64,000 bases of DNA from Nocardia amikacinitolerans NBRC 108937 (GTDB lineage Bacteria; Actinomycetota; Actinomycetes; Mycobacteriales; Mycobacteriaceae): the NCBI RefSeq assembly GCF_001612615.1, contig NZ_BDAU01000042.1:1-64000 (forward strand), written 5' to 3'. Position numbers and translations under genes: made by a program. Each line of letters opens with the position of its first letter. Position 1 is the stretch's first letter. Positions 57,524-64,000 of this stretch are shown here, piece by piece. The notes below the pieces were generated by a model. It had not been told where the DNA came from. It did not search any database and saw only the letters and a program-made list of their open reading frames with translations.

Positions 57524-59976
57524 CAGTTACCTCCGCCCGCTCCAGGCGTGTACTTGCCATCGAGGAAAGAATTCAACACGTCCTCGCCGGTAAAGAACTT
57601 ATCCTCTGCCTGCTCTCCGTACGAAAGTGCAAAGGCATCATCAAAAAATGAAAATCCTCGGTCCTGGAATATCTCATTGGCCTGCGCTTGGCCACTAGCA
57701 GTAAGTGCCGTCCACGGCAACGGCCGTCCATCTTGCCCCAACAAACCGGGCGGCAGAGTACCGGCCGCCTGCCATTCGGCGGATAGGATTTGCGACTTCA
57801 TGTTCTCGACTTGCGTGTTACGGAGGTCTTCCCAGTTCTGGATCGCCACTGCTTTGTAGTCGGGTTCCTTGATGACGCTGTTGATTAGTGCATCAGCAGC
57901 TTCGCCGACGACGATCGGGCCTGCAATCTCTCCTGCTGGCCCTAGGCGCCTAAAGGGAATTGCTTCCTGGATAAGCTCGGATGCAATCTCGGCGCCCTTC
58001 ATCTTGCTTTCATATGAGGACGCCAAGCGGCCGTTCTCGTCAAGAATCCTCATGTGTTCCTGATAGAGCAGCGCGTTGTTCATTCCCGCGTCCACTCGCC
58101 CAGATAGCGTTCCGAGGTAGGTACCCACTTGCTGGTTGTAGCTGGGGTCGCCACTCAGTGCGTTGTTGATCATCTCCTGCTGGGTCAGGTTCACAGCTGT
58201 CTGCAACCCGATGCGGCCTTCCGCGCTCTGGTTGGCGAGCATCAACAGCCGATCGGCCTCACTTGCCTGAAGTGTGACACGATCGGGTGCACCGGCTTCT
58301 TCGATGACATCGGTTACTCCGTACCCGTTCGGGTTGTTGATGTCTCCGAGCGCACCGAGGTTGGCTTGCAGCGCCTTGCTCAGCGCAGTCGACAGTTCGG
58401 GGTTCTTCGCGAAGTTCTCGTTGTACTCCCTGAAGTCTTCCGTGAGTACGCCGTTCTCTTCTGGAGCGAGGAGCCCCGGCAGTTCTGCGAGCGCGGCACG
58501 TGCTCGGTCGGCCTGTAGTTCGTCCGTGCTGTGCGAGTCCGGTCCGATCCAGTCGAGCAACTGTGATGCGCCGTGACCCTGGTCGACATTGCTCCAGTCG
58601 TTGCCAAGCAGGGCACTGACAGCCTTATCGGGCTTGTAGTCGGGGGGCATGCCGTCGCCGGTCAGAATCTGATACGCGGACTCCTCGTTGCGTCCACCGA
58701 CATCGACAAGACGGGCGGCCGTGGACTCGAACTGCTTTGAAACGTCACCAACGTACGGCACGCCTTTGAGGTCATCCTTGACATCCGACATCAGATAAGC
58801 GGACTGCTCGATCATCTCGGTGCCCATCTTGGTCCCGGGCTGGTATCCCGGATTCGATTGACCGAGTAGATCCGATAGCGATGCGATCTCACCGAGGCGG
58901 GCTGATTCTGCTGGCTGCCGGTACGGCCGCGGGCCGTTCCGCGGATCTGCGTCGTCGTTCTCGGGGATTGGGAATCGTGTCTCGATCAGATCGCGTACCG
59001 GCTTGGGTACGTTCTCATAGCCACCGGGCGAGCGCAGGGTCCCATCAGGATTTCGGCCTGTTCCGACCTTCTCGTTCGATACCACGAGCAAGCCGTTGGC
59101 GAGCGCGTCTCGCCGACCTGCGGCGAGTGGATTGCCGGCTTCTTCCTGTTTGCGTAGCTGTTCGTTCATCGCCAGAAGGCCGTCTTTACCTGCGTTCTGA
59201 TAGAACTCGCGGTAGTAGTCCTGCACCGAGGCGGGCAGTGTGGAGACCTCGCCGCCCTCGGCGAGAATCTTGAGATCGTTCTCACTGAGAATGCCCGCGG
59301 GTAGTTGACTGGCGATGCGATCCAGAACGGCTCTGTCGACGGTGCCATTCGGGTTGAGTGCGTCAGCGACGGCTTTACCGTCCTCGGCACCGAGCCTCCC
59401 GGCCTCGCTGAAGTCGGTTGCTGGGGCGTCGATCCCGTTTGCCAGTTGATCACCGCGGACACGGATCTCCTGCGAGGCCGCAGTGACGCTGGTCGCCGCC
59501 TCGCTGGCGGCGTTGACAAGGCTGTAGTAGGCCGCGTTGATCAGACCCTGGTGATGGTCGATCCTCTCCCTGACCTTTGCGAGATCCTCCTCGCTGACGT
59601 TGCCTACGAAGATCAGGGTGCTCTCGACAACCCAGTTGTCAGCGACCCGCAGTGTCAGTGGCGATGTCGTGTCTGCCTCGGCATCGGCGACCCTCCCGAG
59701 TAGCGCATCGCGCTCTACCGCCAGGCGAGTCTCGGCCGCCCGGAGTGCCGTTGCGACATCGAGGATTTCTTGGGTAAGCCGTCGCCCCTGGTCGTGCTCT
59801 TCAGAGAATCGATCGGATGCGGCGTCTTTCGCCTTGCCGGACCAGGCGGTGTTGGTGAAGTGGACGAGCATGCGCCCCAGCTGGGCTTCATAGAGCTGGG
59901 TGGATTTCTCCAGTTCGCCGGCCCACTCCGACAGCTTCCCGAGCTGCCAGTCGTTGACCTGCGTGCGTGTCGGCAT
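57523..59976 (-). CDS. Large WXG-headed type VII secretion protein (TPR-repeat-region type)
   Basis: An 817-residue protein from ATG 59976. Residues 1-110 form a WXG100-like hairpin (NTAWSGKAKDAASDRF with W-S-G). A long helical region follows, including VRERIDHHQGLINAAYYSLV. The central part, with NEKVGTGRNPDGTLRSPGGY and repeated helices, is like the TPR repeat region proteins of Nocardia and mycobacteria. A hydrophobic stretch (IAGPIVVGEAADALINSVI) lies near residue 690. The TGATG overlap with the EspC-like gene upstream shows a coupled pair. It is likely to be secreted. Confidence 0.78.
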   Translation of the reverse strand: MPTRTQVNDWQLGKLSEWAGELEKSTQLYEAQLGRMLVHFTNTAWSGKAKDAASDRFSEEHDQGRRLTQEILDVATALRAAETRLAVERDALLGRVADAEADTTSPLTLRVADNWVVESTLIFVGNVSEEDLAKVRERIDHHQGLINAAYYSLVNAASEAATSVTAASQEIRVRGDQLANGIDAPATDFSEAGRLGAEDGKAVADALNPNGTVDRAVLDRIASQLPAGILSENDLKILAEGGEVSTLPASVQDYYREFYQNAGKDGLLAMNEQLRKQEEAGNPLAAGRRDALANGLLVVSNEKVGTGRNPDGTLRSPGGYENVPKPVRDLIETRFPIPENDDADPRNGPRPYRQPAESARLGEIASLSDLLGQSNPGYQPGTKMGTEMIEQSAYLMSDVKDDLKGVPYVGDVSKQFESTAARLVDVGGRNEESAYQILTGDGMPPDYKPDKAVSALLGNDWSNVDQGHGASQLLDWIGPDSHSTDELQADRARAALAELPGLLAPEENGVLTEDFREYNENFAKNPELSTALSKALQANLGALGDINNPNGYGVTDVIEEAGAPDRVTLQASEADRLLMLANQSAEGRIGLQTAVNLTQQEMINNALSGDPSYNQQVGTYLGTLSGRVDAGMNNALLYQEHMRILDENGRLASSYESKMKGAEIASELIQEAIPFRRLGPAGEIAGPIVVGEAADALINSVIKEPDYKAVAIQNWEDLRNTQVENMKSQILSAEWQAAGTLPPGLLGQDGRPLPWTALTASGQAQANEIFQDRGFSFFDDAFALSYGEQAEDKFFTGEDVLNSFLDGKYTPGAGGGN

Positions 59977-60284
59977 CAGCGCTCACCTCGAACCTGGAAG
60001 TCCATAGCCTTCAGCCGGAGTTCGAACTCCTCATCGGTCGTCTGGAAGACGGTGGTACTCAAGTTGACGATCGAGGAGAGTCGTTGCAGGCGTTCGGAAA
60101 TCCGCATCCATGCGCCTTCGATGAACTCGCCCGATTGCACACATACCGGCCCGAGCGCACATCCGGGAAGAGCCGCCGGGATCTTGTTGCCATTGGTCCG
60201 GACATCGATCTTGTCGATCTCAGCCGCGACGCTGTCAACCGTGCTGACCAGCCAGCGCAGCTGCTGGATATCGGCTTCGAACAT
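59976..60284 (-). CDS. EspC-like type VII secretion protein
   Basis: A 102-residue protein from ATG 60284 (MFEADIQQLRWLVSTVDSVA). Two helices are separated by a loop with two cysteines (LPGCALGPVCVQSG) and a WMRISERLQRL segment. The size and hairpin layout fit EspC/DUF2580-type partners that pair with larger WXG-headed proteins. The stop overlaps the next start. The frame runs further upstream but without a ribosome site. Confidence 0.7.
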   Translation of the reverse strand: MFEADIQQLRWLVSTVDSVAAEIDKIDVRTNGNKIPAALPGCALGPVCVQSGEFIEGAWMRISERLQRLSSIVNLSTTVFQTTDEEFELRLKAMDFQVRGER

Positions 60285-60562
60285 GATGCGCTTAATCCCC
60301 CTGAGGCGGTGCAAGCTCCCGGCAGCGGGAGTGGCAGGCAACTGACGCCCGGGAGCAGCGGCCGGGCTGCGGCAGATTCTGCCACACCGTCCACATCGGA
60401 GGCTTCCGGGTAGTGGACCGGTTGGTCGCCTGTGGCGCTGACACCGAAAGTGCTTGCGGCGCAATGAGAAAGCGCACAGCACCGGAAGGAACCAAAGAAC
60501 TCGCCCGACCCGGAGTGATAGGCTCACCGAATCGAAGTCTGCGATTTTGCGAGGGGGATCCG

Positions 60563-62434
60563 GTGGGCGGAGCCAACGAGCCGACGGCACCATCACTACC
60601 CGGGCAGGTGACGCTGCCACCCGGTCTCGCGGCCATCGGACTTCAGGACACAACGGCAGCACTGAACTCCCAGCAGGCGCAGCAGCGTGCGAATGACGCA
60701 CAGACCCGAATTCAGAGCACCGATGATCACCTCGACGACCTCGGATACGGATCCGACCCGGACTTCGCGAAGACCGAGGATCACTTCGAGGGAATGACCC
60801 ATGAACAGCTGTATGCCGCGGTGCATGGCGAGGGCGGGTTGGACCCTGCGGGTCTCCAGACTCTTCGTAGAGTCTGGATAGACAGCTACTCCGATTTGGT
60901 GAACATTTCCACCGTGACATTGGGAATGGGCATGAGCCGAATCTTCGGAAACGGTCTCTGGAAGGGTGCCAGCGCCGACGCAGCCCAAGTTGCCTCCGAA
61001 CAGTTCAAGCGCGTCACCAACCAGGTTGGGCAGGTGTTCAATTCGGTAGGGAATCGACTGGACGCGGCCGCATGGGCTGCCGAAGCAGTGCGACTTGCGG
61101 TGCAGGCGCCGCCCGCCTCGGTAACGGACGTGACGCCTGATCCGGACAACCAGATCGAGTCGATTCTGCCAGGCCTGATCAACCCGGCGTTCGCCGATCA
61201 GGTCGCGACCGAGCGAGAACGCGCTCGGCAGGAGGCCATTCAGGCCCTGAACACCGTGTACAAAGGGTCGATACCTCCCCAAGGATCCGGTGTCCCCAGC
61301 TATGCAGATGTCCCTCAATCGACTGGCGACAACGGCGTTCCGCCGACCAGCGATCGTCCCGTCTCGAGCGGACCGGGAACGAATTCGCCTACTGAGAACG
61401 GCCCGCAACCCCAGGATCCAGCCACCCCAGGAAACGGTCCAGACGACACCACCCCCGCCAGCTCCGCGCCGACCGCGACGACCCCGTCCGGCCTCGCGGG
61501 GCAACCTCCCACCACAAACACATCTCCTGCCACCACATCGACGACACCTTCGGCGATGAACACCGGTCCAGGCGGCCCAAGCCTGACCTCGCCCGGCCCG
61601 AGGCTCGGCGATGGGTCGAATGGGCCCGGCAACACCGGTCCACGCCCCGGTGGTCCGGGTTCATCCATCCCTGGTCTTCCCGGATCCGGCTTGCCAGGCG
61701 TCAACAGCCCGAATACGACCGGCCCCGGTGCTCGCGGGGGGATGGGCGCTCGGGCAGGGATGGGCGGCTCGATGGGACCGACGGCTCCAGGTGCGGGTGC
61801 TCAGCGACGCAAGGAAGACGAGTCCGAACATCGTGCGCCCGACTACCTTCGCAGGGTGCACTCCGACTGGACCGACAACCTCGAGGTTCCAGTCGGAGTT
61901 GTCGGCGACGATCAGGTTCCTGGAACCGACAACCCGTTCCCATCCGTCGGCTCGGCTACCTCACCTGCACCCAACGCTGTCGCGTCAGCCCGGTACGCAC
62001 ATCAGTACTCCGACGATTACGCCACGCCCACTTCGGCGAACTCATCGCCTGCACCTGCGGCGGAAGCGAACCGTCCAGTGCCTGTGATGTATCCGGGCAG
62101 CGCACAACCTGCACCATCGAATTCCGGCCTGCCGGAAGCCCGGCAACAGGGAGGTGCCGCCGACTCCCCCGGCGAGCAGGGTCAGAACGACTCGGCCCGC
62201 ACTTCGCACGGACCGCGATCGGCGGCGCTCAGCGGCAACGGACCCACGATGGACGACGCCCCCGAGACAACCGAGAACACTACCGAGTCCCAGCCCATCA
62301 GACTGTCGGGCACCGGCCCCATCATGGACGACAACCCAGCCACGCCCGACAGCAGCAACCAGCCTCAGCCCGTGAGACTGTCAGGCACCGGCCCCGTCAT
62401 GGACGACAACCCAGCAGCGAGCACCGGCCGGTGA
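60563..62434 (+). CDS. PPE-like protein with Pro/Gly-rich tail and C-terminal repeats
   Basis: A 623-residue protein from GTG 60563 after GAGGGGGA. Residues 1-215 are helical with GLWKGASADAAQVASEQFKR, the W-x-G region of PPE proteins, and a preceding helical hairpin. About 160 residues of Pro/Thr/Gly-rich spacer follow (GGMGARAGMGGSMG). Three near-identical repeats of LSGxGPxMDDxP close the protein. The stop overlaps the EspG-like gene by GTGA, as expected for a PPE protein and its chaperone. The upstream extension to 60413 lacks support. Confidence 0.78.
   Translation: MGGANEPTAPSLPGQVTLPPGLAAIGLQDTTAALNSQQAQQRANDAQTRIQSTDDHLDDLGYGSDPDFAKTEDHFEGMTHEQLYAAVHGEGGLDPAGLQTLRRVWIDSYSDLVNISTVTLGMGMSRIFGNGLWKGASADAAQVASEQFKRVTNQVGQVFNSVGNRLDAAAWAAEAVRLAVQAPPASVTDVTPDPDNQIESILPGLINPAFADQVATERERARQEAIQALNTVYKGSIPPQGSGVPSYADVPQSTGDNGVPPTSDRPVSSGPGTNSPTENGPQPQDPATPGNGPDDTTPASSAPTATTPSGLAGQPPTTNTSPATTSTTPSAMNTGPGGPSLTSPGPRLGDGSNGPGNTGPRPGGPGSSIPGLPGSGLPGVNSPNTTGPGARGGMGARAGMGGSMGPTAPGAGAQRRKEDESEHRAPDYLRRVHSDWTDNLEVPVGVVGDDQVPGTDNPFPSVGSATSPAPNAVASARYAHQYSDDYATPTSANSSPAPAAEANRPVPVMYPGSAQPAPSNSGLPEARQQGGAADSPGEQGQNDSARTSHGPRSAALSGNGPTMDDAPETTENTTESQPIRLSGTGPIMDDNPATPDSSNQPQPVRLSGTGPVMDDNPAASTGR
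62225..62413 (+). repeat. Three 39-base coding repeats (LSGxGPxMDDxP)
   Basis: Copies at about 62225-62263, 62300-62338 and 62375-62413, each 75 bases apart. The second and third differ at few bases. They encode the last part of the PPE-like protein. Regular spacing points to tandem duplication of a 25-codon unit. Confidence 0.8.
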
Positions 62435-63198
62435 AAACTCAAACCATGTGGGAGTTCACTCCCGACGAGTTCGCATGGGTGTGGTCGGAAACCGGACTCG
62501 ACACTTACCCATACCCCATCAGCATCATCGAAACTCCTACTACTGGAGACGAATACGCCCAGTTGCGTGCCGAGATCAGCGCACGCTATCCACACGGAAG
62601 CAACCCTGATCTGACCGGCCCACTTCGCGTGCTTGCGAACCCAGACCTGCGTATCGTCTGTGCCGGACAGTTCCACAACTCCGTCAGGCGCCTTCGCTCC
62701 CTCGCAGCCGCCATCGGCGACCTCGGAGTGATCCTGTTCCAAAAATCCGGCGCCACAGCAGATTTCGGTGGTTCGATCAAGCTCGTCGTGACGCAACGCC
62801 ACAGTCTCGGCAAACATATCGCCGCAACCATGCCAAACGTGTCGGCAGGCGCCGCCGGAAACATGGTCGGCTACACACCACGAGTCCGCGGCGAACAGCC
62901 ACCCAGCTCCTGGAAAACCGCGAATACCGGGCAGCAGCCGAGCGAGGAACGAATCCGGACGCTGCTGCGGCTACCGCGAACCGCCGAGGGATACTTTCGT
63001 ATCGAGCAGTACCTCCACGACCGACGCCCCTACCCTCCAGCCCATGTGAGCTGGATCGACGTCAGCGATGCCAATCCCGCCGCCGCAGGTCGGTACTTGA
63101 TCGACGTCACCCACCACGACACGACGGTCACCCCCGCCTCCGCCGAAGTCATCGCACGGGAGTTGGAACGCCGTGCCGAATTGAACCACGTCTCGTGA
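62431..63198 (+). CDS. EspG-like type VII secretion chaperone
   Basis: A 255-residue protein from GTG 62431 (ATG 62446 also possible). It has the EspG family layout: WEFTPDEFAWVWSETGLDTYPYP at the N terminus, a central mixed sheet with LRIVCAGQFH and GVILFQKSG, and late GYFRIEQYLHD and RYLIDVTHHD strands. EspG proteins bind PE/PPE proteins in the cytosol and deliver them to the ESX machine. Coupled directly to its probable client. Confidence 0.8.
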   Translation: MKTQTMWEFTPDEFAWVWSETGLDTYPYPISIIETPTTGDEYAQLRAEISARYPHGSNPDLTGPLRVLANPDLRIVCAGQFHNSVRRLRSLAAAIGDLGVILFQKSGATADFGGSIKLVVTQRHSLGKHIAATMPNVSAGAAGNMVGYTPRVRGEQPPSSWKTANTGQQPSEERIRTLLRLPRTAEGYFRIEQYLHDRRPYPPAHVSWIDVSDANPAAAGRYLIDVTHHDTTVTPASAEVIARELERRAELNHVS

Positions 63199-63460
63199 AT
63201 CCAATCCGAACATCAGCTGTGGCTATCTTTCGCACCGATCTCCCTCCTCTTTGACGGCCCCTCCGTTCTACAGCTCATCTCTAAGGTCCACTGCCGCTCC
63301 ATATCCGAACTCCGGCAGTCGACGGGTTCCTGCACCACCGTCAGCTTCCTGCGGGTATCGGAATACTACGACATTGGCCGTAAGCCTGACCCTAAGTTGT
63401 CGGGGCCGCGCGTCGTCCGGGAGCTGGCGCTGGTCTGGCTTGCACGCGTTGCAGCTCCGG

Positions 63461-64000
63461 CTAGCACCAACGGCGGCGTCGGCAAAACCAGTTTTCACCG
63501 TCATCTCCCCCGCCGTTCCCGTTGCTCCACTCGTTCCCATCGTCCGGATCGTCACTGGTTCCTGGCCTGCCATCTGGACCATACTGACGTTCCCGATCGG
63601 AGCGCTCACGGTTCAGGCGCGCCAGGCATTCTGGGATCAGGCCAACCTGGTTGTTCCACGCCGCAATGTCTGCCGCGGTGAGGGCGTCGAAGTATGGCAG
63701 GAGCTGTGGGGCTACCGTCGTTCGTAGCTCGGCCACTTGGGTTTCCACGGTCGGAGAGTCTTGCTCGCGCTTCAACGTGGGCGTGAACGACGCGAGTCCT
63801 TCGGTGATGAGTTGTTCGTTGACGCTTGCGCCGTACGGAGTGTCGGTGGCTGCACTGCCCGGTGGCGGAAGGTGAAAGTAGACATAGTCGTTTCCACCGT
63901 CCCTGCCACCGCGCACCACCGTCACGGTGACGCCGACCGGCAACAATTCTGCGAGGCGCTGGTCGTACGGTCTTCCGAACTCGCGGGCACATGGGCCATA
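63461..64000 (-). CDS. Thermonuclease-like protein, truncated by the window edge
   Basis: At least 179 residues, cut off at its 5' end by the window edge. Visible is RPYDQRLAELLPVGVTVTVV, then DYVYFHLPPPG and ASVNEQLITEGLASF, the last two parts of a staphylococcal-nuclease fold. The catalytic Arg/Glu strand usually between them is not clear. A helical stretch, an acidic Gly/Asp/Asn tail (DDPDDGNEWSNGNGGGDDGE) and a final CRRRRWC follow. It may be an exported nuclease-fold protein or an inactive relative. Confidence 0.6.
   Translation of the reverse strand, partial: YGPCAREFGRPYDQRLAELLPVGVTVTVVRGGRDGGNDYVYFHLPPPGSAATDTPYGASVNEQLITEGLASFTPTLKREQDSPTVETQVAELRTTVAPQLLPYFDALTAADIAAWNNQVGLIPECLARLNRERSDRERQYGPDGRPGTSDDPDDGNEWSNGNGGGDDGENWFCRRRRWC

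Overview
The window is high-GC DNA with GTG/TTG starts, translationally coupled genes and typical Mycobacteriales families: an acyl-CoA carboxylase beta subunit, a 3-ketosteroid dehydrogenase-like flavoprotein, cutinase-type hydrolases, DUF3558-like lipoproteins, and EspG/EspC/PPE-like type VII secretion accessories. A Nocardia-like mycolic-acid actinobacterium fits best. The genus is inferred from gene content only.

Bases 1 to about 8,880 look like ordinary chromosome: ppnP, an HxlR regulator divergent from an atypical SDR, accD, a HEAT-repeat-like protein and a KstD-like dehydrogenase, then decayed fragments. At 8881-8916 lies the 3' part of a tRNA gene (probably tRNA-Asn) with no 5' part. 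It looks like the attachment-site end of an integrated element lying to its right.

From about 8.9 to at least 44 kb the DNA looks like an integrative and conjugative element, possibly a composite one. It has two unrelated-looking tyrosine recombinases facing each other, with a dif-like 11-6-11 site near the first and an excisionase-like gene coupled to the second. A diverged 3' fragment of virB4 and a DUF3644 (HEPN-like) cargo gene follow. Next come two divergent transfer operons. The minus operon encodes a sigma-region-4-like protein, a pilin, a VirB6/TrbL-like channel and a PrgI-VirB4 fusion. The plus operon encodes a methyltransferase pair, a VirD4-type coupling protein, a replication-relaxation protein, an SLT-NlpC/P60 wall hydrolase and a cutinase-fold protein. 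No classical relaxase was recognised. From 30.8 to 36.5 kb a minus-strand block encodes a MoxR-type AAA+ ATPase with an N-terminal winged helix, a VWA protein with an upstream HExxH motif, two small proteins, a regulator carrying the same winged helix, and an orphan protein. Upstream of it is a 750-base region with 12-bp iterons and a perfect inverted repeat. From 37.2 to 43.4 kb a second minus block encodes a ParA-like/BTAD fusion, a VirB8-like protein, a lipase-like protein lacking its serine, an intact cutinase, a glycine-zipper protein and a 35-residue membrane peptide. It is divergent from two MmyB-type regulators across a cluster of 18-bp operator-like repeats.

From 45.8 to 54.3 kb two paralogous HTH-TPR regulators with nearly identical promoters face each other around a HAD phosphatase and a flavoprotein. 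They are followed by small coupled genes and a stand-alone MurF-like ligase with an aminoglycoside-phosphotransferase-like kinase.

From 54.5 kb to the end are decayed fragments and then a type VII secretion accessory locus (helical-hairpin substrate, lipoproteins, WXG/TPR protein, EspC-like, PPE-like and EspG-like proteins) without ESX core genes, ending in a truncated nuclease-like gene. The strongest candidates for something undescribed are the winged-helix/MoxR/VWA-HExxH block, the two serine-less hydrolases in the transfer regions, and the mirrored HTH-TPR cassette.
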